Shown piece after piece: positions 1 through 8,646 of a stretch of 51,779 bases of DNA (position 1 is the stretch's first letter; each line of letters begins with the position of its first letter). The stretch lies in assembly GCA_021786825.1 (NCBI GenBank), contig JAJYMS010000111.1, positions 1 to 51,779 of the forward strand, read 5' to 3'. The position numbers and the translations under genes are program-made. The notes under the pieces are model-generated. The model searched no databases. It was not told the DNA's origin and was given only the letters and a program-made list of their open reading frames with translations. Source of the DNA: Bacillota bacterium. Its GTDB lineage: Bacteria; Bacillota; Sulfobacillia; JAMDAP01; JAJYMS01.

Positions 1-402
1 GACGATACCCTCAAGGTGCGGGGCCTGGAGAACCTGTTCTGCGGGGGAGAGAAGGCGGGCCCGCTGGTCGGCCACACCGAGGCCATCGTCACCGGTACCC
101 TCGCGGGCCACAACGCGGTGCGCTGGGCCCTTGGGGTGGAGCCGCTGGTGCTGCCGCGGACCCTGGCCATCGGCGAGGCCGTCGCCCACGTGGGCGAGCA
201 GGTGCAGACGGTACAGGGGCTGCACAAAAAGTACACTTTCTCCGGCTCGGTCTTCTTCCAGCGGATGCAGCAGTTAGGGCTGTATACCACCGATCGCAAG
301 CTCGTTCGGCGGCGCGTGAAAGAGGCCGGCTTGAGTGGCGTCTATGCCCGGGAGCTGGTCAGCGCCGGCCGCCGCCCGGCGGCTGTGGGGGACTACGACT
401 GA
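1..402 (+). CDS. FAD-dependent oxidoreductase, GidA/TrmFO-like (C-terminal part)
   Basis: This is the 3' end of a gene that begins before the window; the frame is open from base 1 and stops at 400-402. The visible 133 residues start just before a motif with ENLFCGGEKAGPLVGHTEA and a following GTLAGHNAVR. That pattern matches the C-terminal FAD-contacting segment of the GidA/MnmG and TrmFO flavoproteins (NLFFAGQ...GYVE...G..AGINA). The tail is rich in Arg and Lys and has no recognised domain. Clostridial lineages carry TrmFO-like paralogues of unknown role, so a tRNA-methylating function should not be assumed. The N-terminal dinucleotide-binding motif lies outside the window. Confidence 0.7.
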   Translation, partial: DDTLKVRGLENLFCGGEKAGPLVGHTEAIVTGTLAGHNAVRWALGVEPLVLPRTLAIGEAVAHVGEQVQTVQGLHKKYTFSGSVFFQRMQQLGLYTTDRKLVRRRVKEAGLSGVYARELVSAGRRPAAVGDYD

Positions 403-523
403 GCCCAATCGCAGATGTCCGTCACCCGACCACCGATTAGTCACGGGGGTGATGACCTAGACTGGGGGTCATGGGGGTTTCCTGCTTTTGAGAACGAAGC
501 GTAAGCCTAAAAGGAGGATTGGA

Positions 524-1630
524 ATGTTCCGTAAGAGTCTAGCCTTGGTGACGATCGTATTGCTTATGTTCGCGCTGGTGCTGACCGCCTGCGGCAAGAC
601 CGAGACCAAACCGGCTCCGGCTCCGTCCACCCAGCCCGCCGCCTCCGGCTCCGGTTCCGCGGGTGCAGTCACCCCGCTGAACCCTCCGGTTACGGTCAAG
701 GTCGCCTTTGACAACGCCCCCTCGGAGGCGGGGATCATCCTGGGGGACAAGCTAGGCTACTTCAACGATCTGGGGATCAAGATCGATTACGTGAAGTTCA
801 ACTCCGGAGCCGATGAACTGGCCGCCATCGCTTCCGGCAAGGTGGACATCAGCCGCGGCATCATCAACGCCGGCCTGTTCAACGCGGTCGCCCAGGGGAT
901 CGACATCAAACTCGTGGCCGACGGCGGCCACAACGTCCCCGGCAAGAGCTACTTCGAGCTGGCCCTGAAGAAGGGGCTGGGGGCGAGGGTGAAGGACTAC
1001 AAGGACCTCAAGGGACTCAAGATCGCCATTGCTTCCACCGGCTCGATCAACCAGTTGATGCTGGAGAAGGCCCTCGTCAAGGGCGGCCTCACCTCCAAGG
1101 ATGTCAAGCTGGTGGTGGTGGACTCCTTCCCCGACATGTTGACGGCCGTCGCCAATGGCAGCGCGGATGCCACCATGCAGATCGAGCCCCTGATCACCAA
1201 GGGCGTGGACCAGAGCATCCTGGAGTTCTGGAAGGACGCCAGCGAATACGCTCCGGACGAGGAAGTCTCGGTCCTCATGTACAGCCCGCAATTCAGCAAG
1301 AAGACCGACGTCGCCAGCCGGTTCATGGTAGCCTACCTCAAGGGCGTGCGCGCTTACAACGACGCCCTGGTGCAGGGCCATAAGGATCGGGACAAGATCA
1401 TTAACATTCTCACCAAGACCACCTTCGTGGACGACCCGAAGATCTTCGAGAAGATGAACCCGCCCGGGCTTGACCCTGACGGCACGGTGGTGAAAACCGG
1501 CGTCGTTTCCGACCAGGATTGGTACGCCGCGCAGGGGCTGGTCAAGAAGAAGGTGGATGTCGACAAGATGATCGACAACTCCTTTGTCCAGTTCGCGCTG
1601 AAGGCCATTGGCAAGTACCAGAAACCCTGA
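524..1630 (+). CDS. ABC transporter substrate-binding lipoprotein, NitT/TauT (NMT1/SsuA-like) family
   Basis: The ATG at 524 is preceded by AAGGAGG at 511-517; an upstream in-frame start at 488 lacks such a site. The 368-residue product has a lipoprotein signal with hydrophobic core 5-20 and lipobox LTAC, making Cys23 the lipidated residue, followed by a Pro/Ala/Ser linker to about residue 50. The rest is a type II periplasmic-binding fold: the AFDNAPSEAGIILGDKLGYF segment resembles the first strand and helix of NMT1/SsuA-like proteins that bind sulfonates, nitrate, taurine or pyrimidine precursors. The permease and ATPase follow directly. The ligand cannot be inferred from sequence. Confidence 0.9.
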   Translation: MFRKSLALVTIVLLMFALVLTACGKTETKPAPAPSTQPAASGSGSAGAVTPLNPPVTVKVAFDNAPSEAGIILGDKLGYFNDLGIKIDYVKFNSGADELAAIASGKVDISRGIINAGLFNAVAQGIDIKLVADGGHNVPGKSYFELALKKGLGARVKDYKDLKGLKIAIASTGSINQLMLEKALVKGGLTSKDVKLVVVDSFPDMLTAVANGSADATMQIEPLITKGVDQSILEFWKDASEYAPDEEVSVLMYSPQFSKKTDVASRFMVAYLKGVRAYNDALVQGHKDRDKIINILTKTTFVDDPKIFEKMNPPGLDPDGTVVKTGVVSDQDWYAAQGLVKKKVDVDKMIDNSFVQFALKAIGKYQKP

Positions 1631-1645
1631 TGTCAATGTGAGCCA

Positions 1646-1680
1646 AGCCGGTGGCGGGTGGACCCTGCCCGCCGCCGGCT
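1646..1680 (+). terminator. strong hairpin between binding-protein and permease genes
   Basis: A 13-bp stem (AGCCGGTGGCGGG at 1646-1658 pairing with 1668-1680, one G-T wobble) closes a 9-base loop. No T-run follows. It lies 15 bases after the binding-protein stop and upstream of the permease ribosome binding site. Hairpins here commonly protect the binding-protein mRNA or attenuate downstream transcription so that the lipoprotein outnumbers the membrane subunits. That role is inferred. Confidence 0.55.
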
Positions 1681-1707
1681 CCAATCCCTTGGGAGGGAGG
1701 TTACAAT

Positions 1708-2460
1708 TTGGAAGATTCTCGTCGCCGTTGGCTGTCCGTAGCCTCGCCGGTCGGACTGCTGGTGATATGGGAGATCCTGGTCCGCACTCAGATGTTGGAT
1801 TCCCGCTTCTTCCCCGCGCCCACCCGGGTGATGATCTCCTTTTGGGAGATGGCGGTGTCCGGCCAACTCTTCACCGACCTGGGGATCAGCCTGTTGCGGA
1901 TCATCGGCGGATTCTTGCTGGGCGCCATCCCCGGGTTGGTCATCGGGCTGACGATGGGCTTGTTCCCCCTGGTTCGCGCCGCCCTGGAGCCGGTCGTGGC
2001 CGCCACCTATCCGATTCCCAAGCTGGCGCTGATGCCGTTGATCATGCTGATCCTGGGGCTGGGTGAGCTGGAGAAGGTAGTGGTGATAGCCCTGGGAACC
2101 TTCTTCCTGGTGCTGATCAACACCGTGGCCGGGGTGGTGAACCTCGATAAGATCTACCTCGAGGTGGCCAAGAACTTTGGCGCCTCCAAGCGCGACTACT
2201 ACCTGACGGTGGCCTTGCCCGGAGCGATGCCGCTGATCTTCACCGGTCTCAAACTCGGCATGGGGATGGCCCTGCTGCTGATCGTGGCGGCGGAGATGAT
2301 GGGCGCCTCCGCGGGGATCGGCTACCGAATCTGGGAATCCTACTCGATCTTTAATATTCCCGAGATGTTTGTTTCCTTTGTGATCATGTCGGTACTGGGC
2401 TTCCTGTTCACCGTCGGCCTGGATGAACTGGAGCGCCTCGTCATCCCCTGGAAGCACTAG
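1708..2460 (+). CDS. ABC transporter permease, SsuC/TauC-like (BPD_transp_1)
   Basis: I chose the TTG at 1708 because GGGAGGGAGG at 1691-1700 sits 7 bases upstream; the earlier in-frame ATG at 1651 lies inside the hairpin. The 250-residue product has about six membrane segments. The permease-ATPase coupling (EAA-type) loop sits near residues 140-175, around AKNFGASKRDYYLTVALPGA, with the conserved Gly and AlaLeuPro positions. It is the membrane channel of the importer formed with the flanking lipoprotein and ATPase. Thirteen bases separate its stop from the ATPase ATG, so the genes are cotranscribed. Confidence 0.9.
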   Translation: MEDSRRRWLSVASPVGLLVIWEILVRTQMLDSRFFPAPTRVMISFWEMAVSGQLFTDLGISLLRIIGGFLLGAIPGLVIGLTMGLFPLVRAALEPVVAATYPIPKLALMPLIMLILGLGELEKVVVIALGTFFLVLINTVAGVVNLDKIYLEVAKNFGASKRDYYLTVALPGAMPLIFTGLKLGMGMALLLIVAAEMMGASAGIGYRIWESYSIFNIPEMFVSFVIMSVLGFLFTVGLDELERLVIPWKH

Positions 2461-2472
2461 GAGGCGGATCGC

Positions 2473-3285
2473 ATGTCAGCCCCCGAGATCAAGGTCAGCA
2501 TCGACAAATTGGCCAAGCAGTTCAAGACCCGGCGGGGAACCGTTACCGCGGTGGAAGAGGTATCGTTGCAGGTTCGCGAAGGCGAATTCCTGGTGATCGT
2601 CGGGCCCAGCGGCTGCGGCAAGACCACCCTGATCCGCGTGCTGGCGGGCCTTGAGCAGGCCAGTTCGGGGAAGATGGATCTTGCCCACCGCGACCCGAAG
2701 CGGCCGCTGAACTCAATGATCTTTCAAGAGCAGTCGATCTTCCCCTGGATGACGGTGCGCCAGAACATCGGCTATGGCTTGCGCATGCGCCGGGTGGAGC
2801 CGGCGGTGCGGGATGAGGTAGTGGAGAGGCACATGCGGATGGTCGGCCTGACCAAGTTCGCCGACGCCTTCCCACACCAACTTTCCGGGGGGATGAAGCA
2901 GCGCGTCAGCATCGCCCGCGCCTTCGCCAACGACCCCGAAATCCTTTTCATGGACGAGCCCTTCGCCGCCCTGGACGAGCAGAACAAGATCCTCCTGCAA
3001 CAGGAACTCCTGAAGATTTGGGAGGGCAGCAACAAGACCGTCGTTTACATCACCCACAGCATCGACGAGGCCTTGAACCTGGGTGACCGGGTGATGGTGA
3101 TGACCGCCCACCCGGGCCGGGTTAAGTCGGTGATCGACATCGACCTGCCGCGCCCGCGCTCGATTACCGATGTTCGCGGCAACCCGCGCTTCATGGAGCT
3201 GTTCCAGCAAATCTGGGGCCACCTGCGCGAAGAGGTGCTGCGGGCCAAGCAGGAGGAGGGCTTGGTGCTGGACGGCACCGGGTGA
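2473..3285 (+). CDS. ABC transporter ATP-binding protein, SsuB/TauB-like
   Basis: The 270-residue cytoplasmic ATPase energises the importer encoded just upstream. Walker A GPSGCGKT is at residues 44-51, the Q-loop at IFQEQ near 85, the signature LSGGMKQR at 137-144, Walker B ILFMDEP at 157-163 and the switch His in ITHS near 195. Length and motif spacing are those of the NitT/TauT ATPase family. The ATG at 2473 follows AGGAGG at 2459-2464. The operon ends here; the next gene starts 70 bases later and has its own ribosome binding site. Confidence 0.93.
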   Translation: MSAPEIKVSIDKLAKQFKTRRGTVTAVEEVSLQVREGEFLVIVGPSGCGKTTLIRVLAGLEQASSGKMDLAHRDPKRPLNSMIFQEQSIFPWMTVRQNIGYGLRMRRVEPAVRDEVVERHMRMVGLTKFADAFPHQLSGGMKQRVSIARAFANDPEILFMDEPFAALDEQNKILLQQELLKIWEGSNKTVVYITHSIDEALNLGDRVMVMTAHPGRVKSVIDIDLPRPRSITDVRGNPRFMELFQQIWGHLREEVLRAKQEEGLVLDGTG

Positions 3286-3355
3286 CGCAGGTCACGGCGG
3301 GTGTTCTGCGCGTGGGGGTATGCTGATCTCGACTCGATGAGGAGGGATCAGCCGG

Positions 3356-4141
3356 ATGAAACCGGTGCTGCCCCGCGAACATGGCGCCTGGGGAATGCTT
3401 TACACGCCGCTGGCGATGGCCGCGGCCACCCTGGGGTTCGGTCCGCGTGGATTGTCGCTTAGCCTTGCGGCCACCTTTCTTTACCTGGCCCACGAGCCGC
3501 TGGACCGTTTGGTGAACTACCGAACGGCCAACGGTCAGAGCCCGGCGTCGGGCGTTCAGGGCCGGGAAATGAGGAGGTGGCTCTGGCTTTACCTGGGCCT
3601 CGGGCTGCTGGCCGCGCTTCCGCTGCTGGCCGGTCCGGGGGCGGCGGCGCTGCTGGGGGTGGGTTTGGCCACCCTGGCCGTGCTTGCGGCGGTCATGTGG
3701 CTCTCCGGCCACGGCCACCGCTACTCTCTGGGGACCAGGGCTCTCGCGGCGGCGGGGCTGTCGCTCGGCGCTCCGGCTTACGCGGCCGCGCAGACGGGCG
3801 AGCTTCCGCGGGCCGCCTGGATGGTGGCCCTTTACTCCTTCTTCTTCTTTTTAGGCAGCATCTACCGGGTGCGGGTACACATCCGCGCCCAGGGGAAGGA
3901 GGAGTTCCGGGCGACCTCCCTGTGGAGTCACGTCGGGATTCTCACCGCGGCCGCCGCGACCGCGGCCCTGCGATGGGCGCCCGTCCTGGCCCCGCTGTCG
4001 CTGATGCCCGGCCTTCTGCAGGCCCTGGTGTTGTGGCGGCGGGGACCCGACGCCCTCGTCCCGAAAGCTCTGGGGATGCGCGAACTTCGGCTCAACCTGG
4101 CCTTCTTCGGGCTCCTGGCCGCCGCCTACTGGCTCGGCTGA
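3356..4141 (+). CDS. YwiC-like integral membrane protein
   Basis: The 261-residue protein opens with the PREHGAWGM motif diagnostic of the YwiC-like family (PF14256), followed by seven or eight hydrophobic segments. Family members are membrane proteins of unknown function, first named in Bacillus subtilis near nitrate respiration genes. The ATG at 3356 is preceded by GAGGAGGGA. A charged loop around residues 58-72 and an Arg/His-rich loop near 120 probably face the cytoplasm. It points toward the DUF362 gene on the opposite strand, with about 145 bases between the stops. No function can be assigned. Confidence 0.8.
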   Translation: MKPVLPREHGAWGMLYTPLAMAAATLGFGPRGLSLSLAATFLYLAHEPLDRLVNYRTANGQSPASGVQGREMRRWLWLYLGLGLLAALPLLAGPGAAALLGVGLATLAVLAAVMWLSGHGHRYSLGTRALAAAGLSLGAPAYAAAQTGELPRAAWMVALYSFFFFLGSIYRVRVHIRAQGKEEFRATSLWSHVGILTAAAATAALRWAPVLAPLSLMPGLLQALVLWRRGPDALVPKALGMRELRLNLAFFGLLAAAYWLG

Positions 4142-4285
4142 GGCGAGTGGACCCGTTGCGGTGGGTGAGCGTTGCCGGGAAATCGACCAGGAGTTTGAAG
4201 AACTTAGGGACCAGTGTGAAGAACTCAATGAGTACGCGGTGTCGGCCAGGTATCCGGGCCTCTGGGAGGAACATCCTACGGACCG

Positions 4286-5281
4286 TCAAGGAGTTCCTTC
4301 ACCGTCCCGCGTTGCCCGCGCGATGGCCTCGTCGTCCCACCGACCGAAGACCGGGGCCGCCGCCCGCACGAGGTCGCGGTGGCGGAGGTCGATCCCGAAG
4401 AGCTCGGCACAGGCGACGTCCAGCTCCACCGGGTTGGCGTCGCAGGCCACCAGGCCCCGCCCCTCCAGCACGTCGTAGCTCCCCCAGGCCACCCGGTGCC
4501 TGCCGGCCGGATGGTACCAGAGCATCTCATGGAGGGCCTCCGCCAGATCCACCACCGTGAAAAGGCTGCGGTAGACCAGGTTGATGTCGATGATGCTTCG
4601 AGGCAGGTCCCGGTGGTAGCGGTGGCGGTCGGGATCGGGGACGAGGCCAAAGATGTTTTTCAGCGGCGGGCTCCAGGGCCCGTCGCCCGTTTTCGGCAGC
4701 TTTAATTTGGCGAAGTTGAGGAAGGTGGCGTCGCGCCACTCCAGCAGTGCCGCGGGGATGCAGGCATAAAACTCCGGGTGCCGCAGGGGATCCCCGGCGT
4801 CCAGCCCCCCGGCGGCGCCGAAACGGGCCCGAACGGCCGCCCGCACCTCCTGGGCCGGGATTGTCCGCCCGCTCCAGAGCTCCTCGGTGACCGAGAGGTA
4901 GCGCGCCCCGTGGCGATCCAACACCTCCCCCAGGCCGGTGTGCTGCAGGAACCACCGGTCCTGGGCGCGGATCCAGTCGCGGTGGCGGTCAACCTGGCTG
5001 GCGAAGAGCCGCCGGCTCCCATCGTTGCGGGCGTGGCTGTAGCCTTCAACCACCAGTTTCTCTCCCGGTAACGCCGAGAGGAGCAGATCAAGGGTCCGGG
5101 CAGAGGTATAGTACCCCGGCAGCGGGGCGTACCAGTTGACCTTGATGACGAAGCGTTCTCCGCCCGGTTGACCGTCCGGCCGGGTGTCGGTTGGGGGCCG
5201 GAGCACGATTCCCGCCCGGCCCAGGAAATCCCGCAGATCGATCGGCCCCGTCACCCGCCCGAACAGGGGTCCAGCCTGCAA
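4286..5281 (-). CDS. DUF362-family protein
   Basis: An in-frame ATG at 5287 abuts the ribosome binding site GGGAGGG with no spacing, so the TTG at 5281 (6-base spacing) is the likelier start, giving 331 residues. The pattern fits DUF362: FVIKVNWYAPLPGYYTSAR near the N-terminus (family: IKPN...), a central KLPKTGDGPWSPPLKNIFGL (family: K.KTH...GaiKN.fG) and a C-terminal VACDANPVELDVACAELFG (family: as.dpvaldavaa...G). No ferredoxin domain or cysteine cluster is present, unlike many DUF362 proteins that carry 4Fe-4S domains. The function is unknown. It is transcribed away from the MarR gene. Confidence 0.65.
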   Translation of the reverse strand: MQAGPLFGRVTGPIDLRDFLGRAGIVLRPPTDTRPDGQPGGERFVIKVNWYAPLPGYYTSARTLDLLLSALPGEKLVVEGYSHARNDGSRRLFASQVDRHRDWIRAQDRWFLQHTGLGEVLDRHGARYLSVTEELWSGRTIPAQEVRAAVRARFGAAGGLDAGDPLRHPEFYACIPAALLEWRDATFLNFAKLKLPKTGDGPWSPPLKNIFGLVPDPDRHRYHRDLPRSIIDINLVYRSLFTVVDLAEALHEMLWYHPAGRHRVAWGSYDVLEGRGLVACDANPVELDVACAELFGIDLRHRDLVRAAAPVFGRWDDEAIARATRDGEGTP

Positions 5282-5399
5282 CGCCATCCCTCCCGACGAC
5301 CATTGGCACTGACAACCAGTTCGCCTGTGGGGGCTCCCAGTCCTGCCGCCGGTTTGGCCGATCCGTCACCACACTTATGGACTTAGAGCCAATTAAGGA

Positions 5400-5465
5400 T
5401 TGACAGGGACGAGCGGCGGCAGTAATCTCTTCCAAGGTCGATATTTCGAACCCTACATATTAGTA
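5400..5465 (+). promoter_or_regulatory. candidate promoter and operator region of the marR-efflux operon
   Basis: A perfect -35 TTGACA at 5400-5405 is followed after 17 bases by TAATCT at 5423-5428, a weak -10. Further down, TACATATTAGTA at 5454-5465 is an AT-rich imperfect palindrome (8 of 12 positions) standing out from the GC-rich surroundings. MarR regulators usually bind a palindrome near their own promoter, so it is a possible operator. The assignment rests on position and composition only. Confidence 0.3.
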
Positions 5466-5497
5466 CACGAAACAAACTGAGTGAGAGGTGAACCGGT

Positions 5498-5974
5498 TTG
5501 ACGCTGGAGGATCGACAAAGGGGAGAGCGGATCGCCACCCATTTGCGCCACATCAGCCGTGCCGCCTATCGCTGGGTGTTGGCCCACGGGGGGAAGCAGG
5601 CTACGACCCTGCCCCAGGCCCACCTCATCGTGCACGTGCTGAGGCAGCCCGGTTTGACCCTGAGGGAGGCCAGCGGCCTGATGGGATTGGCCAACAGCAC
5701 GGTCTCGGGCATCGTCGATCGGCTGGAGCGGGACGGCCTGCTGCGGCGCGAGCCCAACCCTGACGACCGGCGTTCGGTGCGCATCTATCCAACCGAGCGG
5801 ACCGGCCGGCTGAAGATCCAGGTGGTCCAACTGGTGCACGATTACTTCGCCAAACTGCTTTCCAACCTTACTCCCCCGGAGGCGGCCGCGCTCGAGGAGA
5901 CCCTGGCGAAGCTCTCCCGGGCGGCCGAGGCGGGGGCGGGAGAAGGGGGGCGCTCCGCTGGAAGACGCGCTTGA
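5498..5974 (+). CDS. MarR-family transcriptional regulator
   Basis: The 158-residue winged-helix DNA-binding protein starts at TTG 5498 behind GAGAGGTG. The recognition region is ASGLMGLANSTVSGIVDRLE, followed by the wing with DPDDRR-like NPDDRRSVRIYPTE, both standard for MarR proteins; helices at each end form the dimer interface. The 3' end overlaps the N-terminal coding region of the efflux pump gene in another frame. Such regulators normally repress an adjacent multidrug pump until a phenolic or other lipophilic ligand binds, and that arrangement is present here. Confidence 0.9.
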   Translation: MTLEDRQRGERIATHLRHISRAAYRWVLAHGGKQATTLPQAHLIVHVLRQPGLTLREASGLMGLANSTVSGIVDRLERDGLLRREPNPDDRRSVRIYPTERTGRLKIQVVQLVHDYFAKLLSNLTPPEAAALEETLAKLSRAAEAGAGEGGRSAGRRA

Positions 5975-6020
5975 ACGCCAACAGCTTGCGGCCGAACCCC
6001 ACCCCGGGCGCTGGGCGGCC

Positions 6021-7535
6021 ATGTTCAGCTTGCTCCTCGGGGTGCTGATGGCCATTCTTGACACCACCGTGGTCAACATCGCCATCCCCAAGATGATGTC
6101 GGTCTTCAACGCCCCGACCGACAAGATCGAATGGGTGCTGACCGGCTACATGCTCACCATCGGTGTGCTGGTGCCGATCACCGGCTTCCTGCAGGACACG
6201 TTTGGTTCGAAGCGGCTGTATCTCTTCGCGCTGACCGTCTTCACCGCCGGTTCCGCCCTTTGCGGCCTGGCCTGGAGCGCCGACGCGATGATCGTCTTTC
6301 GGGTGATGCAGGCGGTCGGCGGCGGTATGATGATGCCGCTGACCATGTCGATGTTCTACCGGCTGATGCCGCCCGAGGAGCGCGGCCTGGCGATGGGCTT
6401 CTGGGGCATTTCGATCATGTTCGCGCCGGCGTTCGGGCCGACCCTGGGCGGTTACATCGTCGAGTACCTGGACTGGCGCCTGATCTTCACCCTCAACATC
6501 CCCCTCGGGTTGATCGGGTGGATCCTCGCCTACCTGCTGATTCCGGAAATGGAGACCAAAAAGGGGCAACGCTTTGACCTGGCGGGGTTCATCTTTTCCT
6601 CCATCGGCTTCTTTACCCTGCTGTACGCCCTCAACGAAGGCACCGCCAAGGGCTGGACCTCCCTGTACATTCTGGCCCTGCTCTTCACCGCGGCTTCCAG
6701 CCTGGTCATTTTCGTGGTGCTGGAGCTGTACCAGGAGGAGCCGATGTTGGACCTGCGGCTCTTCAAGAACGCGACCTTCACCCTGGCGGTGCTGATCGGT
6801 TCAATCGACTCCATCGCCATGTTTTCCGGGGTGTTCCTGGTGCCCCTCTTCTTGCAGACGGTGATGAATCTCTCGCCGATGCAGACGGGAATGCTGCTCT
6901 TTCCCGCGGCGCTGGCGACCGGGATCGTCATGCCGATCAGCGGTAGATTGTTCGACCGCATCGGGGCCCGTCCCCTGGTGGTGGCGGGAATGGCCATGGC
7001 CACCTTCACGACCCTTCACTTTCACCGGTTGAACGTCTGGACGCCGCTCTCCACGGTAATGCTCTGGTACATGTACCGCGGCATCGGCATGGGCATGACG
7101 ATGATGCCGGCGACCACCGCCGGCCTGAATACGGTCGACCTCGCCAAGGTCAGCCGCGCCACCGCCTTGACCAACGCCGTGCGGCAGGTCGCTAGCTCCT
7201 TCGGGATCGCGATCTTCACCACCATCCTGCAGCGGCGGATCATCTTTCACGCGGCGGACTACGCGGCCGGACTCAACGCCCACTCGCCGGTGACCCAGGC
7301 GGCCATGAGCAGGATCGGCCTGCTGGCCGCGCAGGCCGGCTTGCCGTCGGCCGGCAAGGCGCTGACGGCTGTGATGATCGGTGGGGCGGTGCAGAGGCAG
7401 GCGTTTGTCGCGGCCATTGACGACGTCTTTTGGATTGCGGCCTTCTTCACGGTGAGCGGCGCCCTCCTGGGCCTGTTCCTGAAAACGCCCAAGGCCAGCA
7501 ACGGCCGGCGGCCCGCGGCGGCCATGGAAGTCTGA
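6021..7535 (+). CDS. DHA2-family MFS drug efflux transporter (EmrB/QacA type)
   Basis: From the ATG at 6021 the product is 504 residues with about 14 membrane segments, as in EmrB. Motifs include LDTTVVNIAIPKM in helix 1, the GYMLTIGVLVPITGFLQD stretch and an antiporter-type GPTLGGYI in helix 5. It is probably a proton-driven drug exporter working with the adaptor and TolC-like protein downstream. The frame stays open upstream; a CTG at 5958, 7 bases after AAGGGGGG, would add 21 residues (LEDALERQQLAAEPHPGRW...) and overlap the marR end. That longer N-terminus resembles EmrB proteins, so the true start may be there. Confidence 0.93.
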   Translation: MFSLLLGVLMAILDTTVVNIAIPKMMSVFNAPTDKIEWVLTGYMLTIGVLVPITGFLQDTFGSKRLYLFALTVFTAGSALCGLAWSADAMIVFRVMQAVGGGMMMPLTMSMFYRLMPPEERGLAMGFWGISIMFAPAFGPTLGGYIVEYLDWRLIFTLNIPLGLIGWILAYLLIPEMETKKGQRFDLAGFIFSSIGFFTLLYALNEGTAKGWTSLYILALLFTAASSLVIFVVLELYQEEPMLDLRLFKNATFTLAVLIGSIDSIAMFSGVFLVPLFLQTVMNLSPMQTGMLLFPAALATGIVMPISGRLFDRIGARPLVVAGMAMATFTTLHFHRLNVWTPLSTVMLWYMYRGIGMGMTMMPATTAGLNTVDLAKVSRATALTNAVRQVASSFGIAIFTTILQRRIIFHAADYAAGLNAHSPVTQAAMSRIGLLAAQAGLPSAGKALTAVMIGGAVQRQAFVAAIDDVFWIAAFFTVSGALLGLFLKTPKASNGRRPAAAMEV

Positions 7536-7570
7536 CCCTATCCCAGCCATCCGGCAGAAGGAGCGCGAAC

Positions 7571-8623
7571 GTGATGCAGGCAGAGACCAAAACCCGCCGG
7601 TCCCCGGTGCTGATCGTGGCGACCATCGGTGTCATCCTCCTGTTGGCCGCCGTCGCTTACGGTACCTACTACTGGATTCAACACCAGCGCTATTTCGAAA
7701 CCGAGAACGCCAAGGTCGCCGGCGACCTGGTCCAGGTGAGCGCCAAGGCCCCCGGACGCATCGCCTCGGTCAAGGTGACCGACGGGTCGGTGGTGAAGCA
7801 GGGGGACCTGTTGGCCGTGTTGGAGGACGACCTCGCCCAGGCGCAACTGGCCCAGGCCCAGGCGGGATTGGAGCGGGCCCGGGCCGAGCGCGCCCGGGTG
7901 GTGGGCGGCGCCCGGGAGCAGGAGATCAGGCGGCTGGAAGAGGCGGTGGCAGCGGCCGGCGCGCAGCGCGACCTGGCCGGCAAGGCCTTCGAGCACACCC
8001 AGGCGCTGTACCGGCAGGGGGCTGTGGCCCAGTTCCAGTTCGACCAGGCCCAGGCCCAGGACCGGGCTGCCGAGGCCGGGCTCAGCCAGGCTCAGGCCGC
8101 CCTGGACGGGATCAAGGCCGGGGCGAGCGCCAATGACCTGGCGGTCCTGGACGCGGCGGTGAAGCAGGCCGAGGCCGCCGTCAAGCTGGCCCAACTGGCG
8201 GTGGACAGCGCCCGGGTGATCGCTTCGACCGACGGGACGGTGGCCCAGATCAACGTTCACGCGGGCGAAATGGCCGCCCCGGGAGTACCCCTGCTGACTC
8301 TCGTCAATCTGAACAACCTCCGGGTGGAGGCCAACGTCGAGGAAACGGACGTCGCCCGCATCAAGGTGGGCGAGCCGGTGGACGTGTACGTGGACGCCTA
8401 TCCGGGCCGGAGCGTCGCCGGAGAGGTGGCCGAGGTCGGGGTGGCGACCGGTTCCGTCTTCAGCCTGATCCCCCAGGACAACTCCACCGGCAACTTCACC
8501 AAGATCGTTCAACGGGTTCCCGTCCGGATCAAGCTGGCCCAGACCGAGCCAGGCCTGCGCCCGGGAATGTCGGTGCTCGTCCGCGTTCACTTGCAGGGCC
8601 AAAAGGCCGTCTCGGCGAAGTGA
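7571..8623 (+). CDS. HlyD/EmrA-type membrane fusion protein
   Basis: The GTG at 7571 follows AAGGAG by 7 bases; an ATG at 7574 is an alternative. The 350-residue product has a single N-terminal transmembrane helix (about 17-37), a split lipoyl/barrel-sandwich domain (VSAKAPGRIASVKV and RVIASTDGTVAQINV) flanking a long Ala/Gln/Glu-rich coiled-coil hairpin (about 95-215), and a beta-barrel domain with LRVEANVEETDVARIKVG. This is the periplasmic-adaptor architecture linking an inner-membrane pump to an outer-membrane channel. It lies between the EmrB-like pump and the TolC-like gene. Confidence 0.92.
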   Translation: MMQAETKTRRSPVLIVATIGVILLLAAVAYGTYYWIQHQRYFETENAKVAGDLVQVSAKAPGRIASVKVTDGSVVKQGDLLAVLEDDLAQAQLAQAQAGLERARAERARVVGGAREQEIRRLEEAVAAAGAQRDLAGKAFEHTQALYRQGAVAQFQFDQAQAQDRAAEAGLSQAQAALDGIKAGASANDLAVLDAAVKQAEAAVKLAQLAVDSARVIASTDGTVAQINVHAGEMAAPGVPLLTLVNLNNLRVEANVEETDVARIKVGEPVDVYVDAYPGRSVAGEVAEVGVATGSVFSLIPQDNSTGNFTKIVQRVPVRIKLAQTEPGLRPGMSVLVRVHLQGQKAVSAK

Positions 8624-8646
8624 GGAGTCAAGGGGGAAGTCGAGCG

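Noticed and set aside
403-523. Possible thiamine or other riboswitch before the ABC importer
   Set aside because: The TPP core (CTGAGA, ACCTGATC) is missing. Only a weak 6-bp dyad (ATGACC/GGTCAT) is seen.
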